From Bacillus kwashiorkori (lineage in GTDB: Bacteria > Bacillota > Bacilli > Bacillales > Caldibacillaceae): 64,000 nucleotides of DNA. How positions within the stretch are numbered: position 1 is the stretch's first letter; each line of letters starts with the position of its first letter. This document shows, piece after piece, positions 56,745-64,000 of the stretch. The notes under the pieces are model-generated. The model did no database searches. It saw only the letters and a list, made by a program, of their open reading frames with translations, and was not told the origin of the DNA. Both the position numbers and the translations under genes were made by a program. The stretch spans positions 1 through 64,000 of the forward strand of contig NZ_CTDX01000011.1 in the NCBI RefSeq assembly GCF_001375515.1, in the 5' to 3' direction.

Positions 56745-56764
56745 ATTCAAGTATATGCTTGAAT
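56745..56764. promoter_or_regulatory. cad operator-like palindrome 1
   Basis: ATTCAAG-TATATG-CTTGAAT is a perfect 7-bp inverted repeat upstream of cadC. It resembles the TCAA...TTGA palindromes bound by CadC/SmtB repressors. Confidence 0.6.
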
Positions 56765-56791
56765 GTTGCGCTGGAAAAAGTTATTATATAA

Positions 56792-56807
56792 TCAAGCGAA
56801 TACTTGA
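56792..56807. promoter_or_regulatory. cad operator-like palindrome 2
   Basis: TCAAG-CGAATA-CTTGA lies directly downstream of a TATAAT (56787-56792) and 13 bases before the cadC start, where a bound repressor would block transcription. It resembles the operator of the pI258 cad operon. Confidence 0.7.
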
Positions 56808-56820
56808 ATGAGGTGATGAA

Positions 56821-57189
56821 TTGAATAAGAAAGATACTTGTGAAATTTTTTGTTATGACGAGGAAAAGGTTAATCGAATACAGGGTGATCTACAAACAGT
56901 AGATATTTCAGGTGTTTCTCAAATGTTAAAAGCAATTGCCGACGAAAATAGAGCAAAAATCACCTATGCTTTGTGTCAGGAAGATGAACTATGTGTTTGT
57001 GATATAGCTAATATCTTAGGCGTTACAGTTGCTAATGCTTCTCATCATTTACGAACACTTTATAAGCAAAGGATTGTCAACTATAGAAAAGAAGGAAAGC
57101 TTTCCTTTTACTCATTAAACGACGAACATATCAAACAAATTATGATGATTGCATTAACACATAAGAAAGAGGTGGAGGTAAATGTCTGA
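56821..57189 (+). CDS. cadC: Cadmium/lead/zinc-responsive repressor CadC (ArsR/SmtB family)
   Basis: A 122-residue winged-helix repressor. Cys7, Cys11, Cys58 and Cys60 (ELCVCDI) fall at exactly the positions of the thiolate metal site of pI258 CadC. The recognition helix reads [17 protein letters not shown]. Metal binding releases it from the cad operator. Start TTG with AGGTGATGAA upstream. It overlaps cadA by 8 bases. Confidence 0.95.
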   Translation: MNKKDTCEIFCYDEEKVNRIQGDLQTVDISGVSQMLKAIADENRAKITYALCQEDELCVCDIANILGVTVANASHHLRTLYKQRIVNYRKEGKLSFYSLNDEHIKQIMMIALTHKKEVEVNV

Positions 57190-59578
57190 ACAAGCTGAAC
57201 GGTCTGAAGTGGAAATGACTTCCTACCGAGTACAAGGCTTTTCATGTGCTAATTGTGCAGGGAAATTTGAAAGAAATGTTAAGAAACTGCCCAATGTGCA
57301 AGATGCAAAAGTAAATTTCGGTGCATCTAAAATATCCGTATATGGTGATGCAACGGTTGAAGAATTAGAAAGGGCTGGCGCTTTTGAAAATCTTAAAGTA
57401 ATGCCTGAAAAACCAAAACGGCAAACACCAATTGTTGTTCATCAGGATAAAAATGTGTATCGGGTTGAAGGCTTTTCGTGTGCCAATTGTGCGGGTAAAT
57501 TCGAAGAGAATGTAAAAAAATTATCAGGGGTTCATGATGCAAAAGTAAATTTTGGTGCATCTAAAATTGAGGTATATGGGAATACAACTATCGAGGAATT
57601 AGAAAAAGCTGGTGCTTTTGAAAACCTTAAAGTCGCTCCAGATAAACCATTAAGGGAAGAGAAACAAGAGGTTAAAGAAGAGAAAGAGCCATTTTATAAA
57701 AAACACAGCACATTACTATACGCTTCTTTATTAATCGTTTTTGGTTATATCTCTCAGTTTGTTAATGGGGAAGAAAATATTATTACCTCCCTATTGTTTG
57801 CAGCAGCCATCGTTATTGGGGGATATTCACTCTTTAAAGTCGGGTTTCAAAACTTACTACATTTTGAATTTGACATGAAAACTCTTATGACAGTGGCTAT
57901 TATTGGAGCAGCTATTATTGGAGAATGGGCAGAAGGTGCAATTGTTGTTATTCTCTTTGCAATTAGTGAAGCTTTAGAACGTTTCTCTATGGACCGAGCA
58001 AGACAATCAATTCGATCTTTAATGGATATTGCTCCGAAAGAGGCGCTTGTTAGAAGAAATGGGCAAGAAATGATGATTCATGTTGATGATATTGCTGTTG
58101 GCGATATTATGATTGTGAAACCCGGTCAAAAGCTTGCTATGGATGGTGTAGTAGTACATGGTTACTCGGCTGTTAATCAAGCAACTATTACAGGCGAGTC
58201 AGTCCCAGTTGAGAAAACAGTGGATGATGAAGTTTTTGCAGGTACATTAAACGAAGAGGGAATACTTGAAGTTAAAGTAACAAAGCTTGTTGAAGATACA
58301 ACAATTTCCAAAATCATTCACCTTGTTGAAGAAGCTCAAGGGGAACGCGCGCCTTCTCAAGCGTTTGTAGATAAATTTGCAAAATATTATACGCCTATTA
58401 TTATGATTATCGCAGGGCTGGTAGCTGTAGTACCACCATTATTATTTGGTGGCAGCTGGGGAACTTGGGTTTATCAAGGGCTAGCAGTATTGGTCGTTGG
58501 TTGTCCCTGTGCATTAGTTATTTCAACTCCTATTTCTATTGTTTCAGCAATTGGAAATGCAGCTAAAAAAGGTGTGCTTATCAAAGGCGGAATTTATCTA
58601 GAAGAAATGGGTGCTTTAAAAGCAATAGCTTTTGATAAAACGGGTACACTTACAAAAGGAGTTCCAGTTGTAACAGATTTTAAAATGTTGAACAATCAGG
58701 TAAATGCAGAAGATATGTTGTCTATCATTACTGCATTAGAATATCGTTCCGGGCATCCTCTAGCTTCAGCTATTATGAAAAAAGCAGATGAGGAGAACAT
58801 TTCCTACACTCATGTAATCGTGGATGATTTCTCTTCTATCACAGGAAAAGGAATTAAGGGGACTATCAACGGTACGACTTACTACATTGGAAATCCGAAA
58901 TTATTTGAGAATCTGTCAGTTGACTTTAATAATAAACAAGAGCAAATTGTTAAGAACCTACAAAATCAAGGTAAAACCGCAATGATGGTTGGAACTGAAA
59001 AAGAAATACTTGCTGTCATTGCAGTAGCCGATGAAGTACGTGAATCCAGCAAGGAAATCATTCAAAAGTTACATCAACTTGGAATCAAAAAAACCATCAT
59101 GCTTACAGGTGACAACAAAGGTACAGCCAATGCAATTGGAGGTCATGTTGGGGTAACGGATATTCAAGCAGAACTATTGCCTCAAGATAAATTAGAATTT
59201 ATTAAACAATTGAGATCTAAATATGGCAACGTAGCGATGGTTGGGGATGGTGTCAATGATGCCCCTGCGTTAGCTGCCTCTACAGTTGGAATTGCAATGG
59301 GTGGAGCAGGGACAGATACTGCCCTTGAAACAGCAGATGTAGCTTTAATGGGAGATGATTTAAGAAAACTTCCATTTTCTGTGAAACTAAGCCGAAAAGC
59401 ACTTACTATAATTAAGCAAAACATCACCTTCGCATTAGCAATTAAATTCATTGCCTTATTATTGGTTATCCCCGGTTGGCTAACACTTTGGATTGCCATC
59501 CTTTCAGATATGGGAGCAACTCTTTTAGTAGCATTGAATGGTTTAAGACTAATGCGAGTGGAAGAAGATAAATATTAA
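57182..59578 (+). CDS. cadA: Cadmium/zinc-exporting P1B-type ATPase CadA with two HMA domains
   Basis: A 798-residue heavy-metal pump. Two N-terminal HMA domains (about 12-75 and 90-155), each with [12 protein letters not shown], are near-identical copies. Then come eight membrane helices with the TGES actuator motif, the CPC metal motif (Cys441, Cys443), the phosphorylated Asp485 (DKTGTLT), an HP motif (SGHPLASA) and [10 protein letters not shown]. It exports Cd(II), Zn(II) or Pb(II) using ATP. It is longer than pI258 CadA (727 residues) by one HMA domain. AGGTGGAGG precedes the ATG inside the cadC end. Confidence 0.97.
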   Translation: MSEQAERSEVEMTSYRVQGFSCANCAGKFERNVKKLPNVQDAKVNFGASKISVYGDATVEELERAGAFENLKVMPEKPKRQTPIVVHQDKNVYRVEGFSCANCAGKFEENVKKLSGVHDAKVNFGASKIEVYGNTTIEELEKAGAFENLKVAPDKPLREEKQEVKEEKEPFYKKHSTLLYASLLIVFGYISQFVNGEENIITSLLFAAAIVIGGYSLFKVGFQNLLHFEFDMKTLMTVAIIGAAIIGEWAEGAIVVILFAISEALERFSMDRARQSIRSLMDIAPKEALVRRNGQEMMIHVDDIAVGDIMIVKPGQKLAMDGVVVHGYSAVNQATITGESVPVEKTVDDEVFAGTLNEEGILEVKVTKLVEDTTISKIIHLVEEAQGERAPSQAFVDKFAKYYTPIIMIIAGLVAVVPPLLFGGSWGTWVYQGLAVLVVGCPCALVISTPISIVSAIGNAAKKGVLIKGGIYLEEMGALKAIAFDKTGTLTKGVPVVTDFKMLNNQVNAEDMLSIITALEYRSGHPLASAIMKKADEENISYTHVIVDDFSSITGKGIKGTINGTTYYIGNPKLFENLSVDFNNKQEQIVKNLQNQGKTAMMVGTEKEILAVIAVADEVRESSKEIIQKLHQLGIKKTIMLTGDNKGTANAIGGHVGVTDIQAELLPQDKLEFIKQLRSKYGNVAMVGDGVNDAPALAASTVGIAMGGAGTDTALETADVALMGDDLRKLPFSVKLSRKALTIIKQNITFALAIKFIALLLVIPGWLTLWIAILSDMGATLLVALNGLRLMRVEEDKY

Positions 59579-59591
59579 CTAAATTTGCAAT

Positions 59592-59628
59592 CTCAGGGCT
59601 TTTCTTCTTATTGAAAAGCCCAATCCTG
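59592..59628 (+). terminator. Hairpin between cadA and cadD (partial terminator)
   Basis: TCAGGGCTTTTC and GAAAAGCCC-aat-CCTGA form a stem of at least 9 bp with a small internal loop, but no T run follows. It may stabilise the cadCA transcript or reduce read-through into the transporter gene. Confidence 0.55.
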
Positions 59629-59648
59629 AAATATTGGAGATGAAAAAA

Positions 59649-60266
59649 ATGATTACAACGGCACTTACTGCGGCTGCAGTTTATGTAGCAACAGGGATTG
59701 ATTATCTTATTATTTTAATCCTTTTGTTTTCACAAATAAAAAAAGGACAAGCGAAACATATATGGATTGGACAATACATAGGTACGGCAATTATTATAGC
59801 TGCCAGTCTTTTAGTAGCTCTAGGTATTACATGGTTAATCCCTCAGCAATGGGTTTTAGGTCTTCTAGGGCTTATTCCACTTTATCTGGGGATTAAGATT
59901 TGGATCAAGGGAGAGGAGGATGAAGATGAAAGCAATATATTATCTTTATTTTCCTCAAATCGGTTTAATAAATTGTATATAACAGTCATATTTATTGTGC
60001 TGTCTTCCAGTGCAGATGACTTTTCTATTTATATACCTTATTTCACGGCATTAAACACGGTTGAAATACTTATTGCTAGTATTGTCTTCTTCATTATGGT
60101 TGGGGTTCTATGTTATGTCAGCTATCGCTTAGCTTCTTTGGATTTTGTATCAGAAAAAATTGAGAAATATGAACGTTGGATTGTCCCTATTGTATTTATA
60201 GGGCTAGGGATTTATATCATGTTTGAGAATGGTACATTCAACGCTTTATTTTCATTCCTAATTTAA
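59649..60266 (+). CDS. cadD: Cadmium resistance transporter, CadD family
   Basis: A 205-residue membrane protein with about five hydrophobic segments, beginning MITTALTAAAVYVATGIDYLIILILLFSQ, the family start, and containing SSADDFSIYIPYF, the conserved acidic motif. CadD proteins give cadmium resistance in staphylococci. ATG 59649 is chosen because GGAG lies 9 bases upstream; a start five codons earlier overlaps it. It follows cadA by 70 bases and is probably under CadC control. Confidence 0.88.
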   Translation: MITTALTAAAVYVATGIDYLIILILLFSQIKKGQAKHIWIGQYIGTAIIIAASLLVALGITWLIPQQWVLGLLGLIPLYLGIKIWIKGEEDEDESNILSLFSSNRFNKLYITVIFIVLSSSADDFSIYIPYFTALNTVEILIASIVFFIMVGVLCYVSYRLASLDFVSEKIEKYERWIVPIVFIGLGIYIMFENGTFNALFSFLI

Positions 60267-60408
60267 CAAATGGGGCAAATTTTAATCCTAGAAATCAAAC
60301 ATCTTAAAAATACCGAGAATGCTGCTGGCATTTTTAGTTAGCATGATAATGTTGTTCTGAATGAATTATTTCTGGATAAACAAAAATGTATTTACTTTGC
60401 ATAGCGAA

Positions 60409-60458
60409 CCGTCACCCTTATTTTGATTTAGCAGATCAAAGGGTGGCGGCTTCTTTAT
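60409..60458. terminator. Bidirectional terminator-like hairpin
   Basis: CCGTCACCCTT (60409-60419) pairs with AAGGGTGGCGG (60439-60449), followed by CTTCTTTATT. It separates the cad genes from the small minus-strand genes. No gene is seen in the rest of the 60267-60533 gap. Confidence 0.7.
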
Positions 60459-60533
60459 TATTATCTAAATGGTCAATTAGTTGTCGTCCAACTAAGGGGA
60501 CATTTACCACTTAAAAGGGATTGTAAGTTACTA

Positions 60534-60656
60534 TTAATTTTTATGATTATTTTTCAATGCTAATTTGGTGGCATAATATACAACGATACCGATAGCTAGA
60601 AGGTTAAGGATCCATCCTAGTAAACCGTAACCCATCATGCTCATCATCCCCATCAT
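60534..60656 (-). CDS. Small Met-rich membrane peptide (40 aa)
   Basis: A 40-residue frame starting MMGMMSMMGYGLLGWIL, then one membrane helix (about 10-29) and a basic tail KLALKNNHKN. AGAGGTGAT lies 6 bases before the ATG, supporting translation. Six of the first eight residues are methionine, a composition common in copper/silver-handling proteins. It lies 19 bases downstream of the secreted 79-residue protein, so the two form a small operon. Function is inferred only. Confidence 0.65.
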   Translation of the reverse strand: MMGMMSMMGYGLLGWILNLLAIGIVVYYATKLALKNNHKN

Positions 60657-60675
60657 ATGGGATCACCTCTCTAAA

Positions 60676-60915
60676 CTAGATATTATTCATCATATCACGG
60701 AATCCGGTATTGTTTTGCATCATACCATTTTCACCGTGACAGTTGTTAAACATTTCTTCTTGCTGTTCTGGTGATAAATTAGGATGCATTTCTTCAATAT
60801 AAGGTTTCATTTCTTCAAAGTTGAAAAATCCATTACCATTTGATTCAGCTGCAACAAAAGTTGCACTTCCTAATAGAACGGCTCCAGTTAATATACCTAT
60901 TACTAATTTTTTCAT
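60676..60915 (-). CDS. Small secreted protein, unknown function (79 aa)
   Basis: A 79-residue protein with a clear signal peptide (residues 1-23, MKKLVIGILTGAVLLGSATFVAA). The mature part of about 56 residues is acidic and contains several Met, His and Asn with one Cys (MHPNLSPEQQEEMFNNCHGENGMM). GGAG lies 9 bases before the ATG. It is divergent from a two-component system and close to a multicopper oxidase, suggesting metal binding in the wall zone. I do not recognise a named family. Confidence 0.75.
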   Translation of the reverse strand: MKKLVIGILTGAVLLGSATFVAAESNGNGFFNFEEMKPYIEEMHPNLSPEQQEEMFNNCHGENGMMQNNTGFRDMMNNI

Positions 60916-61047
60916 TTATAACATCTCCTTTTCTTAACTAAATCATACCTCTTATAAATGTAGAATTTGTGGTGAACTTATGTGGAAGTTGTGAAGATTA
61001 TCATTTTCATTTTAATTGATGATACTATATGAAAGAGGTGGTTTAAC

Positions 61048-61764
61048 ATGACTAAAATTCTTATTGTTGACGATGAAGATATGATTCTTGAAGTGTTAGA
61101 AGCATACTTTGAAAAAGAGGGATGGGAAACCATTCCTGCCTCTAATGGAATAGAAGCATTAAAAAAAATAAAAGAAAATAATCCAGATATTATTATTTTA
61201 GATCTTATGTTGCCAGATATTTCAGGTGAAGAGGTATGTAGATTAACGAGAAAAGAAAGTGATGTTCCTATCATTATGTTAACAGCAAAATCGACAGAAG
61301 ACGATTTAATTAATGGAATCGTTATTGGGGCAGATGACTATGTTACAAAACCTTTTAGTCCAAGAGAAGTCGTAATAAGGGCAAAGGCTATTTTACGTAG
61401 GTTAAGAAGAGTAAATAGTGGAAACCATTTATCGTTCAATGAAGGAAAGCTAACAGTAGATCTTTTAAAAAAGGAGATGACATTGAATAACCAAATCATA
61501 CCACTAACTCCTATCGAATATAAGCTATTAATAGCTATGGCAAGCTACCCCGGACGAGTTTACAGTCGTTTGGATTTACTGGAAAAAATTCAGGATGATG
61601 GATCTTATTTTGAAGGATATGAACGAAGTGTTGATACACATATAAAAAACCTTCGGAAAAAGATTGAAACAGATTCTCGCCACCCAGAATTTATTTTAAC
61701 TGTTTTTGGGATGGGATATAAGTTTGGAGGAGCGTCTGATGCGTCGATTGACACTTCGTTCTAA
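61048..61764 (+). CDS. OmpR-family response regulator
   Basis: A 238-residue regulator with a receiver domain (VDDED acidic pocket, phospho-acceptor Asp52 in LDLMLPD, MLTAK, VTKPFS) and a C-terminal winged helix (YERSVDTHIKNLRKKIE). AGAGGTGG precedes the ATG. It overlaps the kinase gene by 26 bases. Neighbouring small Met-rich proteins and a multicopper oxidase suggest copper or envelope-stress control; this is inference. Confidence 0.95.
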   Translation: MTKILIVDDEDMILEVLEAYFEKEGWETIPASNGIEALKKIKENNPDIIILDLMLPDISGEEVCRLTRKESDVPIIMLTAKSTEDDLINGIVIGADDYVTKPFSPREVVIRAKAILRRLRRVNSGNHLSFNEGKLTVDLLKKEMTLNNQIIPLTPIEYKLLIAMASYPGRVYSRLDLLEKIQDDGSYFEGYERSVDTHIKNLRKKIETDSRHPEFILTVFGMGYKFGGASDASIDTSF

Positions 61765-63124
61765 AATCCTTTTTTACCTATTAGTTGTGTCACTTTTTGG
61801 TATTTTTCTTACTAGTTTCTCTATACTATGGGGATTTGAAGATCAATTTAACGAATATTTACAAATTAATAGAGAGGAAAGAAGTAAGCTTATAGAAGAT
61901 GAAGCAATTAATTCTTATAAAGAAACAGGGAAACTTATTGATAACCAATTAATAAATTTAATGCATCAACAAGCTATGACAGACAATTTATTTTATAGAA
62001 TTACTGATGAAGAAGGACAGGTAATAGCAGATACAACGATGATGCTCGGAATGATGAATAGGATGGGAATGCATTCTGATTCGGACATCGATATGAAAAC
62101 GGAATACCGAAAAAATACTTATGATTTAACATTTGATGAAAGATATGTAGGCAATATGGAAGTTTATTATCCAGAGGAAATGATAGGGGAAGACATTGCT
62201 TTTTTAAATACAATTAAATCGAATATTTATCTTGCTATTATTGTTACAGTTGTTTTAGCGTTCGTGTTTAGCCTATTGTTTTCTAAACGCCTAACAACTG
62301 GGTATCGAAAGTTATCAAAAGCTATTCAAGAATTACAAGACCATAAATGGCGAACGCGTGTACCAGTTAAGGAATTGTCAGATGAAATGAAGCCACTTGG
62401 TGAATCGTTTAATCGACTTGCTGAATCGTTATCAAAGGAAGAGATACTTCGTAAACAGTTTACTGCTGATTTTGCTCATGAAATACGAACCCCACTTGCG
62501 ACATTAAGAAGTCAAATGGAAGCTTTTCAAGATGGGATATTTGAACCAACGCCAAAAAGGTTGCAGCAAAGTCATGATGAATTGATGCGTTTAGTACGTC
62601 TAGTGGGCGAACTGGAAGAGTTACTTGCCGCTGAAAATCCACAAATAAAACTAAACAAAAGCAATATAGATGTAGGATATTTATTACGTTTATTAGATGG
62701 GCAATTTACCCCAGCCTTTCAGGAAAAAGGCGTTTCATTAAATATTCAAAAGCCAACTAAAGAATATTGGTTACATGCGGATCAGGATCGTGTTTTACAA
62801 GTGTTAACGAATATAATTAATAATGCCCTTCAGTATACCCCTGAAGGGAATAGCGTATATGTTAAGATAGTGGATTCTAATGGTTATGTTGGATTTTGTG
62901 TTCAAGATGAAGGGATTGGGATTAAAGAGGATGATCTACCCTATCTATTTGAACGATTTTACCGAGGGGACAAATCAAGAGACAGAAAAACAGGTGGAAT
63001 AGGTATTGGATTGTCTATTGTCAAGGCATTAATGGATGCACACCGTGGAAAAATTCAAATCGGCAGTAAATGGAAGGAAGGAACGGAAATTACAGTTTTC
63101 TTCCCAAAGCATGAAACTTTATGA
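61739..63124 (+). CDS. Sensor histidine kinase (HAMP, HisKA, HATPase)
   Basis: A 461-residue kinase. Two membrane segments (about 8-31 and 162-182) enclose an extracellular sensor of ~130 residues that carries a Met/His-containing stretch (MMLGMMNRMGMHSDSD). HAMP, HisKA with FAHEIRTPL (His247) and an HATPase domain (NNALQYTP, DEGIGI, GGIGIGLSI) follow. ATG 61739 has GGAGG 8 bases upstream; it overlaps the regulator gene. The methionine-rich sensor loop would suit Cu(I) or Ag(I) sensing. Confidence 0.94.
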   Translation: MRRLTLRSKILFYLLVVSLFGIFLTSFSILWGFEDQFNEYLQINREERSKLIEDEAINSYKETGKLIDNQLINLMHQQAMTDNLFYRITDEEGQVIADTTMMLGMMNRMGMHSDSDIDMKTEYRKNTYDLTFDERYVGNMEVYYPEEMIGEDIAFLNTIKSNIYLAIIVTVVLAFVFSLLFSKRLTTGYRKLSKAIQELQDHKWRTRVPVKELSDEMKPLGESFNRLAESLSKEEILRKQFTADFAHEIRTPLATLRSQMEAFQDGIFEPTPKRLQQSHDELMRLVRLVGELEELLAAENPQIKLNKSNIDVGYLLRLLDGQFTPAFQEKGVSLNIQKPTKEYWLHADQDRVLQVLTNIINNALQYTPEGNSVYVKIVDSNGYVGFCVQDEGIGIKEDDLPYLFERFYRGDKSRDRKTGGIGIGLSIVKALMDAHRGKIQIGSKWKEGTEITVFFPKHETL

Positions 63125-63179
63125 ATAGATAAGAATCTGAATGGCTGGGTAACATCTTCACTCACGAGGAGGAAAAAGT

Positions 63180-64000
63180 ATGAAGAAATATTTAGGTATT
63201 AGTTTGGCTGGATTAGTAATTATTTTCGGAGGGTATTACCTCTTTTTTATACAAGGTTCGGGTGTATCGGGATTTCCAATACATCCAATTAATGAATCAG
63301 ATAATGGGTATTCCTTTAATAAAACGGATATAGCTGGAAATTCATCTCTACCCATCCCACCATTGTTAGAGGATAAAAATCCAGATCCAGATAAAGCTGA
63401 ATTCCATATAACTGCCCAAAATGCAACAAAGGAATTTATTTCAGGAGTGGAAACAGAAACGATGGGGTATAATGGAAATTATTTAGGCCCTGTCATTAGA
63501 GTTCGAAATGGGGAAGACGTGTCCGTACAGGTAGAAAATAATTTAGAAGATGAAATTACGACAATTCATTGGCACGGCCTAGAAGTGGATGGAGACGCAG
63601 ATGGAGGCCCACATTCAGGAATTCAACCGGGAGAGTCTTGGACACCGGAATTTACGATAGATCAGCCTGCAGCTACGCTGTGGTATCACCCTCACCCAGA
63701 AAAAAATACCGGGAGGCAAGTATATAAGGGATTAGCGGGATTATTTTTCATTGAAGATGAAGTTTCTGACTCTCTGGATATTCCAAAAGAATATGGGGTG
63801 AATGATGTTCCACTTATCATTCAGGACAAACAATTTAATGAAAATGGAAGTTTTCAATATGAACTAGGAATGCATGATGTGATGAACGGATTACAAGGAG
63901 GCACAATGCTAGTCAACGGGGCTGTAGATCCGTATTTGGAAGTTCCAAAAGGCATGATGAGGCTACGGTTATTAAATGGATCGAATGCAAGTGTGTATGA
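63180..64000 (+). CDS. Multicopper oxidase (5' part, runs off the window)
   Basis: The first ~273 residues of a secreted or membrane-anchored oxidase. It has an N-terminal hydrophobic anchor (about 4-23), then cupredoxin domains with the copper motifs TIHWHGLEVDG and LWYHPHPE, which supply His ligands of the type 2/3 copper site. Multicopper oxidases of this CueO/CotA-like class can oxidise Cu(I) to the less toxic Cu(II). GAGGAGG lies about 8 bases before the ATG. It follows the two-component genes by 55 bases and may be cotranscribed. The C-terminal half with the type 1 site lies outside the window. Confidence 0.92.
   Translation, partial: MKKYLGISLAGLVIIFGGYYLFFIQGSGVSGFPIHPINESDNGYSFNKTDIAGNSSLPIPPLLEDKNPDPDKAEFHITAQNATKEFISGVETETMGYNGNYLGPVIRVRNGEDVSVQVENNLEDEITTIHWHGLEVDGDADGGPHSGIQPGESWTPEFTIDQPAATLWYHPHPEKNTGRQVYKGLAGLFFIEDEVSDSLDIPKEYGVNDVPLIIQDKQFNENGSFQYELGMHDVMNGLQGGTMLVNGAVDPYLEVPKGMMRLRLLNGSNASVY

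Noticed and set aside
60266-60281. ACAAAT-G-GGGCAAA resembles the left junction ACAAATAGAGGCAAA and could be a right att copy just after cadD
   Set aside because: The match is short and gapped, in AT-rich DNA, and no chromosomal core gene follows it; too weak to call the right end.

Overview
The window is the replication-origin region of a low-GC, endospore-forming member of the Bacillaceae, followed by an accessory metal-resistance region. Gene content and order follow the Bacillus subtilis origin block: bofA-yaaL-recR-yaaK-dnaX-scr-tadA-yaaH-dgk-dck-tRNA-Ser-serS-dacA-guaB-yaaC-gyrA-gyrB-recF-yaaA-dnaN-dnaA, oriC, then rpmH-rnpA-spoIIIJ-jag-mnmE-mnmG-rsmG-noc-soj-spo0J-yyaC-ychF-rpsF-ssb-rpsR-yybS-gdpP-rplI-dnaB-walRK-yycHI-walJ-htrC-yyzF-rlmH. 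Sporulation genes (bofA, spoIIIJ, yaaH, yyaC) point to a spore former. The genus cannot be fixed from the sequence.

Layout: (1) 1-14.4 kb, left arm, mostly minus strand: the 5' end of a 16S gene with its promoter, the recR/dnaX operon, SRP RNA, tadA, a plus-strand spore-glycosidase/deoxynucleoside-kinase island, serS under a serine T-box, dacA, guaB, and a divergent yaaC. tRNA-Ile and tRNA-Ala genes stand without the rRNA genes that flank them in B. subtilis rrnO. (2) 14.4-25.2 kb: a degenerate HD-GYP gene, gyrA, gyrB, a small inverted-repeat element with an 8-bp target duplication where remB lies in B. subtilis, recF, yaaA, dnaN, dnaA, and a bipartite oriC with DnaA boxes on both sides of dnaA plus DnaA-trio-like repeats before dnaN. 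(3) 25.2-54.97 kb, right arm, plus strand: ribosome/RNA modification, chromosome segregation (Noc, Soj, Spo0J, with three parS sites and one Noc-type site), c-di-AMP turnover, replicative helicase, a LysM-G5-M23 cell-wall peptidase with a WalR-type box, the wal operon, and rlmH. (4) 54.9-64 kb, accessory: a large serine recombinase abutting the 3' end of rlmH, cadC-cadA-cadD, two small Met-rich/secreted proteins, a two-component system and the start of a multicopper oxidase that runs off the window.

Main points of interest: a large serine recombinase of generic (not obviously Ccr) type sits at the same rlmH 3'-end position used by staphylococcal SCC elements, and its last 18 codons are read antisense through rlmH. 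A tight four-box DnaA cluster lies just upstream of rlmH. The HD-GYP protein downstream of gyrA has lost its HD residues. Two copies of a ~100-bp dispersed repeat, and the element in the recF-gyrB gap, show small mobile repeats in the origin region. Translation starts were reassigned from ribosome-binding-site spacing where the longest frame was not the best choice.
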